Below, piece by piece: positions 23,932-38,466 of a stretch of DNA of 64,000 bases (the stretch's first letter is position 1; each line of letters opens with the position of its first letter). Under the pieces are notes generated by a model. That model made no database searches. It worked only from the letters and a program-made list of their open reading frames with translations, and was not told where the DNA came from. The DNA comes from Zonotrichia leucophrys gambelii (Eukaryota; Chordata; Aves; Passeriformes; Passerellidae). The position numbers and the translations under genes are program-made. Where the stretch lies: assembly GCF_028769735.1 (NCBI RefSeq), contig NC_088178.1:27487357-27551356 (forward strand), given 5' to 3'.

Positions 23932-26900
23932 ACCTGGGAATCCCATAAGCCATGTCTTCTCTTCATGCTGCACAAGGACACTGAAGAGCAAAATGCAGTT
24001 GGACAAAATGATTTATCAGGATGGTCCCTAAGACATTTGTTGCATTTTGCTTTACAACATCAGGGACAGATATTGGTAGATGAAATTTTGCACAAAAGCT
24101 TATCTGGAGATATTTTGTGAATAGGGAGGTCAGCTCCTTGACCTGGTTAAATTGGTGCAGTTCCACTGGAATCAATAAACAGCTCAGCATAAGCTGAGGA
24201 GCTGGGCTGTGCTTGGCACTTCTCCAAATGGGAATATTCTACAGGGCTGGGTAGGTTAGCACAAAGAGCAGTTTCCTTTCATAAGAATGTTTCCATTAAA
24301 ATGAATCCCATTGCAGCAAATACACAGTGCAGCATATATATCTGTGTGTAATAATTCTAGTGCTTGTAAGGAGGCCTTATTTTGATAAATGTAATTTCAG
24401 TAGCAACTTCTGGTGACAAGACTTCAATTCTTACTCTTCTGTTAATCTTCTGCCTTCAAACACATATTTCATTCCAAGTCTAGGATGTTTTTCACTACTG
24501 TACAATAACTGAACAACTCAAATCTGATTTTATTAAGTCTGTTTTAATCAGCATTGGAAAAAGCTAATGCTGTGAAGTTTTCTGTGTTGTGTTTTATATA
24601 ATTTTGTGTATCCACTTACCTTTAGTTTTTTACCCTGCCCTTATATATAAAAATATTTCAGAAAAATATCCAGTAATGTCAGAACAGATATGAATATTTT
24701 TAAAATCATTTAGCTACATGGGATCCCAAAGGAGAAATTGAATACATTTATTTTAGGGTCAGGGAAGTGCAAATGTGTATCTACCATTGCAGTTCAATAA
24801 CCTCTCTGTCATTTATTTCTGTAACACATCTTCCAAAACAACTCCTTCTTAGAGGTGCTGCAAACATTCAGCATCTTTGTAGATTTTGCAAATACAGGTT
24901 ATTACCTCTCCTCTAATAGATGGTTTGTGCTTAATTACTGTGCTTTGCAAAGCTCTTTGTTTGCTCAGTGTAATAGCAAAGGAGAGAGCTGTGGGTTTTT
25001 TACAATAACCTCTCTCCTTATGTCTATGGTTTTTTGAAGGGGATTTTTTACTGTATTTTTCCCAGTCACTGGTCACATTTCTCAGAACAATTTTTGGACA
25101 TTTCCACTCAATGTCAGAATCAAAACGTTTAAAAGCTCCCTGGTTTTTATGGGTTGGCTCTTCTCCACTTTCTAAAACTCAAGCAGTTTTAGGATAGCTT
25201 GGAAGTAGCACCCAAATCTGGATCCCTCCAAATCACTTCTGTTAATCTTAGCCCATCTTTACCATGCTTTCCTGACAAGAGCCCTGGCAGCTGCCCACCA
25301 GGGATGCTGAATTTGATGGAATGTGCATCCTGTCGGTGTTTGGGGCATGGGGCAGCCAGGTCAGAGCAGCTGCCTCACTCAGAATCAGGACACAAAGGCA
25401 AGGTTCTCAAAATCCCCCAGGACATCCTTTTCAGCAGAGGAAAGACAAGGTGGGCCACCTAGGGAAGAGCCAACTCTGTGGTGAACCTGTGGAGTCGTCA
25501 GAGTTAGGCTTTATTTACCTGCACAGGTCCGAAATGTGTTGGCATTGGGTGGGATTTCCTGTGGCTGTGCTGGTTGCTGAACTCTCATCCTCCTGCACAG
25601 CCCTGGTGCTTGGTCCTGTGCTGCCCCATCTCTGGGGTTTGCAGTGGGGAAGCAGCTGCTTCAGGGGATGGGTTTTCCAAGGACAGGCAGGCAGTCACCA
25701 CACATGGCTGTTGATGCACCCACCCCACATGGGACAGCAGGAGCCTCTCCCTGACCTGTTTTCAGCAGTGGGTCATGGTGGAACATTAAAGAGCTTTTCC
25801 TTTATCCTTTGGTATCCCTAAATAAGTTTATTCTCACAAAGTAACATGCAGCAACATGCCTCCTGTCTCTCTCTGTATTCTCCTTTCCCATACTGCAGCT
25901 CTTTGAACAATTCAGCATTTTGTTCTAATTCTTCATTTTCATGTGTTTTTCTTCATATTTCAAGTGATTTGTGCAAAGATTTTTGTGCTTTCTACTGACC
26001 ACATCTGTATTGGCACCAAAATTCTCAATGTACTGAGCCTTTACAGAGAAGCCTTGGAAATGAAGGTTAATGCAAAAGCTGTGACCAAACAGGTTAATTT
26101 GCAAGCTCCTAGTGTAGACTGAAAAGTTCAAGCCCCTTGAAGCTGCAATTTCATCTTTAGGTAATTCTATCAAGGGAAGATTTATAACCTCCATCTCTCA
26201 GGCCTGGTCACCATATGTTGTTGCTTCAAAGAATGTTGACTTCCCTATTTTCCTCTTCATTTACTCTCCCTGCATTTTTCTCCTCTGTGGTAAAACAATT
26301 GGTCTATCCAAAAATAAAAAAAAAACACACAGTGTGGTGAGTTCTTCCCCATTTCATCTTTTTGTTATTTAGTCTCTAGAAACTCCAGAAAGGAGAGAAA
26401 ATCCTCTGAATTTCTTCTTGGTTTATCTTCTCATTTGCCCCTACAGATGCTGCACACTTTTTCTCTGAGTGGTTTTGTGGGAGCTCTAACCCAGCCTGGC
26501 TGGGCCCCAGCAGACAGTGCTGTGTAAAACAGCATGGCATAAAGATTTGTGAAATAGACTGTATTTTTGGGGTTTGGATTTTTGAAATACATGCTCTATT
26601 GAATGAAATAACTTTAATATTGCTGGTTTAGGTGGGTCAATTTATTGGTTCTAGCCATTCCTTTCATGCTGAGCAGCAGGATCCTGCTTTTCTATGGGAT
26701 TGTTTCTATAGTAAAAATATAGTTTCCGGTTTAGCCAGCCAGCAATTCCTTCTCAGTAAAATGTTCAATAAATAAATGTCAAAGTTTCCAGTATATCCTT
26801 GTTACTCTGCCTCACTCGTACGTAATTGAAAATGGGAAGAAGGTGCTGTTTGATTTGGCAGTCATCCAGCTAATTTTTTTTTTTTTTTTTGATAGCCCAC

Positions 26901-29900
26901 TCTTTGGGACAGAGCTGTACACCAGGGAACAGGATTATTGCCTTATAAAACCCTGCAGCCCACTGACTATTCCTTAATTGCATATTAAAGCAATTAATAA
27001 AATTACCTGTATGGAACCAGATTACCAGATTTACTTTGGATATGCTGCATTCACGTGGGGCATTGTTACTGGCTAGCATGGGAGAGAAGAAACTGTGATT
27101 TTCTAGAGTGCATTTTGTTGGTAACTCTGTAATCAGATTCCTGTGGATATTTTTTGTGTGAAACACTGAACTAGTATTTAGAGTCTACGTGACTACAAGA
27201 TTTTTCAGGCCTCAAATTAACTTTTAATGGAGGTTTAGCCTTTCGTTTGTTGGTTTTGGTTGTTAAGCAAGGTGATGGTATAGCCTGCAAAAAGATAGGG
27301 AAAAGCTTTTTTTATCGTTTCATTAAAGCAGGTCATAGGTGCATGAAAATGAGCTGGATTCTATAGGAAGAGGTGTTAGGTAATTATCTCATGTGGATTA
27401 TTTAGCAACTGAGCAGGTGAAGAATGCCCTGGGTCCAGGAAGCAGCTCCAGGAGCCTTGGGGCTCGTGGTCCCCTGGCTCAGAGTCTGTGGACTCTATGG
27501 TGGGAGTTGAAGTTATGGTGGTGCAGGGAAATAATTCACTCACAACCCTGTACCCACAGAGCCTGGAAGAATTTTGTTTGCACTGCTGAGTTCTGCTTCA
27601 TTTGATGGACATCTCCTCTCAGTTAGCTCAGGATGACGTTGGGTGGTAGAATACAGAGGGAAAAATCAAATAACAAACCCCACAGATAGCACAAGTTTTA
27701 TAAAGATCAGCCAGGAAGAACATAGGACACACAGAGTGTTTGCCTTGTAACAATTAAAATGTTACAGACAGTCATGAATGTAAAGAAGTTCCTGAGTACA
27801 ATTAGTCCACAGCCTTGGTAATGGACCAACTGGCAATGGGGAAGAGACATTTTCATACAAACTCCCATAAATAGTACTGAGACATATTCAACTTTTGTGC
27901 TGACAGAACTGGAGGGGGTTAGGCCATTTCCATTTCTGGATCAGGCTGTTTCTGGTGTAATTTTGTCCCATTTATTTCAGTGGACGTGCTGCAGTTGATG
28001 ATCTGATCCTCTATTCCTCTTCCAAAGCATCACCTGTCAGGCCATGGGTTGAAATTCATGCAAGCGTCCTGCGATTTCCATATTTTCAAAAGCAAGCACT
28101 GAGTGGAAGATCAGGGAAGGGATAAGTTTTTCCTTAGAAATGGTAATAACTTGGGAAATCAAAAGAGGAAATAAAATTACTTCTCCCTGTTGAGTTCAGG
28201 AATGCTGCCTTCCCTCATCTCATTAAAAATTTAAAGCACTCTTGTTTTTGAGCAGGGTGAATTAGTAATTAAGTGCTATAATCAACTTGTGTAAACATAA
28301 TATTGAAGGAGAACAGCAAATTAATCATTTCTTTGGCTTGCCTTACCTAATTAATGCACCTTTTAGCAGAGGCCTTCCTGCCAGGTTGGTTTTTTTCTCC
28401 CGTTCCCTTAATCAGAGGATTTTGGAAAGGCAGAAGAAGGAGATGGTTTTTCTTAGGCACCATGATGTCCGCAAGGAGTGTGTTAAGGGGCTGTGACCTT
28501 GCCTTCCTTTTCTTCAAGAACTCCAAATCTGCTCATGTAGAGTTTGAGCCCAAGGTTTAGTGGAGACCATCCTGGGGCACAAAGTAAAAAGCTCCTGCTC
28601 TCCTAGGTAGGCATTGGTTGGTTCTCTAAGAGACTTTGAGAACCAAACTATTTTATGTAAAATGGTCAATGCCTTGGAGAATATTTATAAATAATCTAAC
28701 CAAGCCTGGGCTCAGGGCAGCAACTTGGCAGTAGAATTCCATCGCTTTACCTCTTTCCTTGGTGTTTTGACACTGAAATATGACTTTCCCTAGTTGAGAG
28801 TGGTTTTTTTCTCCTTGTGTTATAAAGTTAGATTCAATATGGCATGCATGAAACCACCAAGATACTGGCAATGCCTCTGGCTTTTGTATAAAGTCAGCTG
28901 CCTTCTTACCAGAAATCTTGAGAGAAATATAGATGAGAGAGAGAAATGAGAAGGCAGTGATTTAATGGCCACTGTCCAGTTCCTTGTGGCCTGGTGTTTA
29001 TGGTACAAAGAGTGCCTTTTTAGTTAGCATATTTTGGCCTTACTGTCAGAAGTCTTTGCAGTGAGGGTAAAAAGCAGATGAATCACTACTACTCTTTTGC
29101 CCTAAGGATGATCCTTCTGTATTAAAGCTGAGGAATATAAATGCTGGTTTGTCTCTGCCAAGCACAGAATGAGCTTTCAATCAGTTTGAGAGTGTGACTT
29201 TTTTCACTTTCCAAGCCACAACAAGTATGTAGAAACCTTTCTACTTTCTTTCAGCTGACTCCAGTGGACAGCATTTCCATGTGGCTGGAGTTCCTCTCTT
29301 GGTGGGAGTTAAATCACACACAGAAACATCACCATGTAGAGATCACACAGCTGAGATGTGGCTGTGGCTGCTCGCACGATGCTTTCACAAAAGTGCTTAG
29401 AAAAGTACCCTCTGCCTTGTTGCTGTTTACTGACATGTGATACTGGTTGACATCTGTTGCCCTTCTCATTTGAGGTCTGTTTGCTTTACTAACTTTAACA
29501 TTTCCACATTGCTGTGCTGCTGAAGTGCAGATACACAAATCTCCTTGCAGTCCCCAAGGTCCTTTTATGAGAAGCAGAACTGCCATCATTTGATATCATC
29601 CTGCTGGCTGCCTTTTATACTGGAGTGGAGAGAAATAATTCTGCTGCTGTGAAATGTTCTTGGGGGAGTGCAATGTCTAGTGCTATATGTTGTCATACAT
29701 TTGATGTATTATCAGATCAGTACATGCTGTGCAGTGGTGTTTAGTTCATTGTCACAGCAGATGATTTGTGTTTGGTTTATATCACTTGAAATTATTACAG
29801 GTAAAAACTTGTCTAAGTAAATGTCAAAGTTTGTCATAGCAGGTCACATAGCTGCTGCAGTGACAGATGATCTTAGTCCACAATCCTTATGCAGCATTCC

Positions 29901-32900
29901 CAGTTAATGTAAATCAGTGATGCTCTGGTATTGCAGAGGAGTGACACCAGTTTACTCCAGTAGCCCAGTCCAGTCAAGCGCTGGGGGGCATCATCTGACT
30001 TTCAAGTAGGCAAGAAGCTCAGCTGGAGACAGGCAGGACTGGCCATGTGCTGAAGTGCTTTACTGGATCAGAGCCCAAAGAGGAATCTGACACAGTGCAC
30101 TGGGAGATGACACATCTCGAGATGATAAAGGCGATTAGAGCTCTTGCAGTTGGTTTGTGTTATTGCTCCTTCAGGAACAAGCTGTGGATGCTACAGGTAA
30201 TGGGACACAAAGGCTGTGTCTTCTGTTAAGTGCTGTCCTTTTTGTGGAAGCTCAGCATGCTGCGTTTGAAATGTCAGGCAGTACACAAATGTTCAGATTT
30301 GGAATTTCTCAGTAACTCTTTAATGACAGGGAAAGGCAGCTGCAGTGAGTCCGTGTGATATATCTGCTATAACAGAACTGCCCATTTACAGGAGCTGAGT
30401 GTTTGGCACAGCTCTTCTAACACTGGAGGCAGCAACCTCAGCAGTCCAGTACTTAGGGATGTGGCCTTGTTGCTGCTCTGAAAGCAGAAACAAGCATGAA
30501 ATACCACACTAATGAAATAAACCATGGCCTTTCATTTGGGCACTGGTGGAAGGAGATGGGGCACCACGTGTCAGGATATCAATGTGACTTCCCTGTTTAT
30601 TAATTCTGGCTGAGACTGGTGATAAAGATTTTATTACCTATTTTTCACATTTACGAGGATGGACTGAAAAGGTAATGAAGACCTCTTGGAGGGAAGCATG
30701 ACAAAAGAAATCTATTTAATCTGTCTTTATGCTGATAGTGTAACTGGCTTTGCACAGTGGCACAGCTCCACTGACTTCTCCCAAGTTCTGGTTCTTTCAC
30801 ACTCTGAATTACTGTGTTAGAAACAACCACATGTATGTGAATATAACCTCCTCTGTCTGTAGGATTAACACTTACATTGTCATGTCTTTCAGCTTTTTAA
30901 AAGCTCACATCAGCTGATGCTGGCGAAGAATAAGATGTAGTGTTTTGTTAATCTGCACAAGTTGAGACTCTTTTTAACCAATAGTGTTTTTCTCATCTGT
31001 CAGTAAGCCCAGGACCTGGCAAGCACGAGAAAAAATGCTGCCTGGAATAGTGCAGCTTCTGCTGCTGCATATTTTTGTAACAAACCATGAAATGACCACA
31101 GTGGAGTTTGTGAAAGGAGATGTACAATTAGTTGATTTTTTTTTTCAAGAAGAATAAGATTAAGATCAGCTTGTAGAAGTTTAATAATATCACAACTTTA
31201 CAGTTTTTTTCAGCTTGCTGACCCTGTCTTCTCTTGAGGAAAACCATAAATATGAGGAAACCATAAATGTGTCTTTGTAGTAGATAGATACTTTCTTAAA
31301 AGTGTACTGTGATCCTTCCCCTTTCTATTTTAGGGGCCGATTTTATCCATGTGCTCAGAGATACAGCTGAAGTCATTTGGACCTTGGTCTCCCCTTCTGT
31401 CCAGGCCATTTAAGCAGGGAAAAGTGTGATAGCAATATTTTATAGGAAGGATGAGGACAAAGGAGGGTGCCATGGATCTTTTGTAACTGTCAGTAGCCAA
31501 GAAGGTCCCTCTCAGAGCCTGTCTTGCTTAAATGATGTTTGGGATGTCAGACAAGTTAAAGTCTCTCTGCCCTCACCTCTTCAGTAGCTGAGCAGAACAA
31601 CCTTCAAGTTAGGCACTGGAGAATTGGAAACTCAATCTGGCTACATTGTGAGATTAATTTTCCATCTGGGATTTGCACTCTTGCTATGTCAGCACAGGGA
31701 TCAGACTGTTCCGTGGCCAAGCACGAGCATGTGGAGTCACAGCACTGTCTGAAATGCTTGAATGTCTTTCACACTGAAGTTTGTGAAGGACATTATGATC
31801 ACTTAGTTGTGGGATTTGGTGCCACTAGTTCAGACCACTAGGACATACTTTTGCTGCCCTATATTTGAAAAAGTTTTATGTTTTACATATGCTGTTATCC
31901 TTGCTCCTAAGGTTTCTAGAGGGGTTTGTTTCTTAACATTTTCTCTCTTTGTATAGTTTAACAAGACTGTTTACTATCTCAGAGTGTCCAATACATTTTA
32001 TTGTGGTTAACAGTAAAGACATTTTTCTTTATTCCCTTTCATATAATCACAGATCTGAAATGGTGAAGGAGAGATCCCATAACGTCTATTAGAAGGCAGC
32101 TGCATTTTTAAGGTGTTGTCTTTCCTCAGAATTGGAATCCAATTCTCATTCTCTTTTCTTTGTTCAATCATATGTTCTTGTTTCCTTGGTTTCTTTGATT
32201 AAAGCATATAACAACCATTCCCACCCCTTTCCTTCTTGTTTTGATACAACTTTTTACATGTCCTGTGCTTAAGTTTTCTGTGGCACAGTTTGAAGTTGGG
32301 CAATGGGATAAAGAGAATCCATATAAAATTCCTTTGTGGCTCTGTTTTGTTTTTACTGGGACACGTGTCCATGTAATGAGAAGCAAGACCATAATTGTCA
32401 CTCTTGAGGGAAATAAAGGCAGAAAGGCTGACCACCAAGTGGGCATGGAAAAGCCTGACTTGCAGATTTTTGCACAAAGTTATTTCTCCAGATGAGGCTT
32501 GAAAAACATTGAAAGAGCACAAACAGGGAGAGCTGCTGTGCCCATTTCTTGCTGTGCCTTATAAGTGCACAGCAAAAGCGAGTTGGGTTGTTGTCTTAGG
32601 AATGATTTATGGGGCATGTTCTCAATGTGTAGCATTCCTGGGAGCTGCATTCCTCTGAGCATCACTAACCCTCAGTACAGAAATACCTCCTGACCCATGC
32701 AGGGTCTGTTTGTGAGAGCACCTGCTGTCAGCTGCTGTTTGCCACGCAGCTTCCAGAGAGTCCTTTGCCAGGTAGAGGTTTTAGGGAGGAGTGTGGGTGT
32801 GGGAGCTCTGGGGGAGCACAGTTTTTGGGCAAGGAGCAGAGAAAAGTGATGTGTCAATGGACTCCTCACTAATGAGGGATGGTTAGATCTGACCATGTCA

Positions 32901-35900
32901 CTTCTTTGGGAGCTTGGGAAGCACAGGAGACCCCTTGAGGGAGAACTCTCTGGAAAATAAACCAACTTCTAATCAATAGTTTTTCCTTTTAAGAGTCTCT
33001 GCATGACAGGCATATGTGGGAGGGCTGTACCATTGTCCATCCCAACCTCTCCTTCCCAAAGCCATGGGGTGGATGATGATAACACTTCACCTTTAAAGGT
33101 GCCTTCATTGCCCAGCCCTGTAGCACAAACACCTTGGATATATTCAGCAAAATACTGCTGAGCCTTGTAGCCTGCAGACTCCTTTTGCTTTCAAAATGTC
33201 TGGTAAGACTTAATTTTTTCCTAATTTTCCCAGACTGGTGGTTTTCTATATGTTGTTGTGAAATCACCCATTCCTGTTAACTTTAAATAGTTTAGGTATT
33301 GGATGCTGTATCTTTAGACCAGACTGAGGGAAGCAGCTCATGTGTCTTCCAGCAGATAAATGAGATGTGTGTTAGGCTCTAGGTTGGGAGCTGGCACTTA
33401 GCTTAGGTGTGGGAGGTGAGTAATGGCCCTAAAGATGCTAAGCTGTGTGAAGCCCTTCTGATAAATGGGGCCTTTTTGTGATGAGCTCTCCTCACGTTCC
33501 TGGACTGGTTGACATAAAAGCTTTGAGCATACAAGCACATTACTCATTATTTACTGGTTGTGGTTGCAAGGTCATTTAATTTTGCAATAGTCCCATCTAA
33601 GGGATGATTCTTGCATTGCATGAAACGGAGACTGAGCAAGATTCATTTTTAAAATTTGCTTTGTATAACTTTGCCCCTGTAGATATTCAGCACATTTGCC
33701 ATAAGACACTAAATGCCAAATGTGTGGCTTTCTGGACATGGACCTTCCACTCATCCCAGAGGAGAATCAGGCATGGAAAGAGAATAAAGATAGGAATGGG
33801 GCTTTTCTCTTTCAGCGCTAAATCCCCAATAGCCACCATCTCCTCCTCTCTGCTCTCACTCTGATGTTGTTTATTCTTTCATCTTGTACTTTTTGCCTCT
33901 GGTTTGTGCCTCTTTTTTGTTTAGTAACTTCCACTTTATCTTTTCCCATCTCTTGGTTTTCTGTCTTCTCCTTTCCTCTTTCCTCCCAACTCTTTCCACA
34001 TCTCATTCACTTACCCCTGTCCTCACACAATGAAAGGCAAAGAGTCAGGGATGGTTTGTGGCTCAGTCACTGCTGATCCCTCACCTGAGGACCCCTCTGA
34101 AGGCTTGCAGGACTTCAGCAAAGCCTTGTGGCAATGCCCTCTGTTTTATGGCACAGCATATGAACACAGACTGGGCTGTGCCAGTCTTCTTGGATTGGAA
34201 GAGGGGAGATTTATGATGGCACTGATCACAGGGCTAAAATAAACTGTCCTCCCTCAGCCAGAGGAATAGGAGTTTGTAAATGCCAGCATTTTATACACAA
34301 ACTGAAGGACAGGGCTGAGGGAGCCAGCTGCCCAGGTTAGCTGCTCAGAATCTGAACATGGCAAGGCATTAAAAGCAGAGAGCCAGAAGAAGTCATTTAT
34401 ATTAAAACAAACTCTGTCATGAGTCATTTGACTTCTTTTTCTCTTACACACACAGTTTATGTCCCAGGCCTTCTAAGGCCCGGCTAACATCTGATACTCT
34501 TTAGGCTGAGCTGGCTTTAGTAGGAGTGGGATCCCGCTTCCACTTACACTGTACCACTTAGAACTCTATTTAATATGAGTCTTGTGTTTACAGGCTGTAA
34601 CTGTTACTTATTTGTCATTTTTATGGTAATAAAAAGATTGTTTGTCTGTGATTCAGTCTTTGCTGTGCTGTTGAATAGGTCTGTGTCCTTCAGCAGAGGA
34701 AAAGAGGGACTTTTGCTTTTCACCTCATTCATTTTTCTCATGCAGCTCCAGTCAGGTCAGCAGGCAAGAGGGAGTGCAGGTCCTTCCCTTCCCTCCCAAC
34801 CACAGTCTCAGGCTATTGATGTCAGCAGAGCATCACTCCACATTTTTCACACCATTTGCAATGACGTGAATGTGATTTTTCTTCCCTGCTCCTGCAAAAG
34901 AGCCAATGCCAAAGTGTACCCTGTCTGCAAAATACAGCTTTGTCTCTTTTACCATTTTTCTTTTTTTTTTTTTTCATTCTCTCCTTTATCTCATCCCTTC
35001 TGATCCCAGGTTTTGTTTAAACATTTTTGCCAGGTGCAAAAAATAGTTAACTGCAGGTAGGAGATGTGAAAGGTGTATGAGTTCTTCAAGTCTTGTTCCC
35101 TGCTTATGCCAAGGCCCATAGAGATCTGAAAGGGGAGAATGAAACACAGACAAAGGGCAGGAAAGCTTTGTCCTACTCCAAAGTTTACAGGGAAAGGCTT
35201 CACCCCCTCCCCATCCAGCCTCCCTGGGCAAGGATAACCCTCAGGCCCCCCTGCTAAAAGAGGCTGCACCTTAATTAAGAGCATGACTCTTGTTCCCTCT
35301 AGTGGCTAATTACACAGCATCTCTCACACCAGTGTCATTCCACTGCCTTCCTGCTTCCCTGCCCGATTTTCCTCCCATGCACCCTTTTTTATATGTTTTG
35401 TAACTGTCTAAATGCCTCCAAATGATGGTATTTGCCATTCTTTGGATTGTGCTTCTCCCATGGATAGATGCGACGCAGCAGTTTAGGGCTGGAGAGGTTT
35501 TTGCTCCTGTTCCAGCCATGGTGGATTTTTCTGCAGCCTTACCAGGAAGGGTTAAGGAAAAAGGACTTTTCTTGGTTTATCAGCATCTCTGCTCCTATTG
35601 TAATTCCTTAAGTATGAACAGATATGGATGTCCAGAACTGCTGGACACCTCAAATCCCAGGCTTGTTTCATGTCCTGGAGATAAGGAGTGAGTTGCCTGG
35701 CTTTCCAGATCAAACAAACACCCTGTTAAAATGTAGTGTAGTGTTTCCTAAGGACACAGGAAAAAAGTCAGTGTTTGCCAAAGTAGTTGTTATTAACAGC
35801 CTGGTAATGGGAGGCGCTCTGTGCTAGTTCAAATTGACACAAACTTCTGCGGCACCAAGTTCTTCTGAGTATAAATAAAAGCAGAATTTTGCAATGAGAA

Positions 35901-38338
35901 AACAATCTGTGTAACCTAACTTGAAAGGCAGAGTACACAGACTTGATTCCCACCTTAGCCACTGACTTTGTCTGTGACTTTGGCCAAGTTGTGTAACTTT
36001 GTTCTTCTTCCTCCTGACTTGTGAAGCAGATTTAGTAATTTAGTTTGGGTTGTTGGATTAAAGTGGTAGAACAAAAAGTGCAAAGAAAATCTATGATGAT
36101 GCTAAAGGTGTTGCTCTGGTGGGTTAAAATAAGTCAGAATGGAAAGGCTGTAGATTGACAACACAGTTACACATAATTGGATCCTCTTTTGACTTCAAAA
36201 TCTTACTTTAGAACTGCAGTTTGTTATTGTGTTAATTTTCATTGCTATGCATATAATATGGAAGATGGTTTATATACTGTGGCATGGTCACAACTCTGAT
36301 GCTTGTATCAAGTTTTAGTATTTACAGCATTCAGAACATTTAAAGATTGTGTTGTGCATCTGCACAAAAATGTACTTCATTTGCAGAATTCTTGTTTTTT
36401 AGAGAATATTTGGGAAGGCATGGGAGACCACATCCTTTAAAGGACAAATTCACTCAGGGTTTGGATTGGCAATTTCTTAGGAACAGCAAAGGCTAATTCC
36501 AGATCAGCATTTTCATTCCCAGCCTGAAGTTTTTGGTGTCTAACGCTGTGCCCAACACATAACTGAGGTGCTCTTCTTGCTCAGGTAGGGACCCTTTTAA
36601 ACTGCAGTTGTAGACATTTCTGGAGACTTCTGAAAATCAGATGTTGCCCTTTTTTGACTGCACTGGGACCAGGATTAGCAGAAACAACAGATGCATCTTG
36701 CGTTGCTGAGCATTTTCTGAGGTGCATCTGAAACTGATTTGTGACAGGCCAGTAACCCAATGAGAGTAATGTAAAACATCCAGCAGGGTAAGACCTCCTC
36801 CTTAGAACTGTATCCTTTTTCTTGCATGCCTGGGTTGCATTTTTTTAAATTAAGTTACTGAGTTGTAGAATGACCCACATTCCTTTATTCCTGTAAAACC
36901 AGAATGACTGACAGATTTTAATTGCACATGCTCCTACTGTTTGTTGGGAGAGGAGGGGGCAGGATGGGATCCTACCAAATGTTTGAAATATTATGAATAA
37001 AGAAAAGATTGTTTAGCATGAAAAAAATGGCTTCTTATCAAGGATTTAGATAGATATGTTGCTGATCCTTTCTGATGTTATATAAATCTTCACTAATTAT
37101 TCCAATGTCAATAACCAAGCCAGAGCAGAACAATGGACAAGTGTGTTTAGAAAGGTGTGCAGTAAAATTCAGACTTGCATCAGATAAAAGTAATTTAATA
37201 TCTTTCCCTCCCTTCTAGACTTGTCACAGCCAAAGAAATACCTTTGAACAAAAACTAGTTGGTTTTTTTTTTTCAGATTTGCTGCATGAAGCAATTTCCA
37301 AAGTACAGAATTGCTGCTAATGGAAAAGCGAAACAAATCTGGGGTTTTGAGCTGGTGGAGTGTTCGTGCAAGTGATTAGGCTGTACAAAAGGAGCATTCA
37401 TCTTGAAATGACAGATAAGTGCTAAGGACAGGACTGAAAACTGTAAATATGTTAGCACTTTAAGCGAGAGCACAGCTTCAGCACTTGTGAGACTCATCAG
37501 CTGCTGTAAACAATATGGATCTTTGAGCTGATCTCTGCCGAGATTCAGCACATCAGATAATGATAGAGTTGTTCATTTTTGCTTTTTCTGTTTTGGTTTT
37601 TTTTTCCCTTTCAGAAAGTACTTTCTGCAGAGAACAGGCCTGTGGTGCTGCCAGCACACACTCACCTCCCTCCTGGAGCAGCCACCACGGGCAGCAAAGG
37701 ACAAACCCAGGGCTGGGCTCTGCCCCTCCCCAGTTCTGCTCCAGTCTGGAGCAGAATGTGCAGCTGCACTGCCACCCTCCTTGCAGGGCTGTGCCCCCAC
37801 CCATGGCTGGGGAAGGCTCTTTGAGCTCCTCCAGCCTCAGTTCACAGTCAGGACACTTCTCCAAGTGTGATTTTGAAAGGAACCATTCAGGTGGTGGCAG
37901 CAGTTTCTCCTGTGGGGCTTTGCAAAGGGTTATCAGTGACTGAGCTGTGACAATGGAGCATTTCATGTTGGGAAAACTGCATACAATAGAAATTAATTTG
38001 AAACCAGTAAGTCCCCTTTGCAGAGGACATGATAAAAAGCTGGCAGCCCACCACAGTTCCCAACACTCACTGAGGTTCTGCTCAGTGACCTACAAGGGAA
38101 AAGCTCCATGAACCATTTGGGCCGCTGCTATTCATCTCTTTTCCCAGCTTGCTGTCTTTAAATAAAAGGACAGATCTTCAACAGCAGGAATTGGCTCAGT
38201 TCTTAGGATCAGCTGAATGGTGAAGCACAAAGTGGTTTTTCTTCAGTTGTGTCCCCCATTGGCCAGATTTTCCTCCTGAGTGTTTGGTATTAATCTTGTG
38301 GTGTTAGTGATTCCCATGGAATATGTGAGGTGCTTCAC

Positions 38339-38466
38339 AGGATCACAGAATATTCTGAGTTAGATGGACCCACAGGGATGATCAAGTGAAGGGCCCCTAA
38401 ATGGGGATCAAACCCACACCTCTGGCATTATCAGCACCATGTTCTGGCCAGCTGAGCTGATCTCAG
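38339..38466 (-). mobile_element. TguSINE1-like SINE (tRNA-Ile head, CR1-like tail), minus strand
   Basis: On the minus strand the element starts near 38466 with a tRNA-Ile-like head. An A-box region reads AGCTCAGCTGG (plus 38448-38458), then ATGGTGCTGATAATGCC, then a B box GGTTTGATCCC (plus 38404-38414) that resembles GGTTCGATCCC. It then passes into a short tail with CCCTGTGGGTCCATCTAACT and ends AGAATATTCTGTGATCC, a CR1-type 3' end. This head-tail combination is that of TguSINE1, described from passerine birds. The tRNA part has no intact acceptor stem or anticodon loop, so it is not a functional tRNA gene. Confidence 0.85.

Noticed and set aside
26874..26891. T-run as a reverse-oriented poly(A) tail of a processed pseudogene
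   Set aside because: No gene-like sequence is recognisable on the minus strand beside it; treated as a homopolymer.
29895..29980. Possible ancient amniote repeat (GTAAATCAGTGATGCTC... TTTACTCCAGTAG)
   Set aside because: Faint resemblance to old CR1 or SINE tails, too degenerate to call by eye; a RepeatMasker run would decide.
32040..32100. Possible degraded CR1 3' end (AATCACAGATCTGAAATGG...)
   Set aside because: Only a short stretch resembles the CR1 terminus; the following GGAAGGGACC-type block is not convincing.
38395..38466. tRNA-Ile gene on the minus strand
   Set aside because: A and B boxes are present, but the acceptor stem and anticodon region are degraded and a CR1-type tail follows, so it is a SINE head rather than a tRNA gene.
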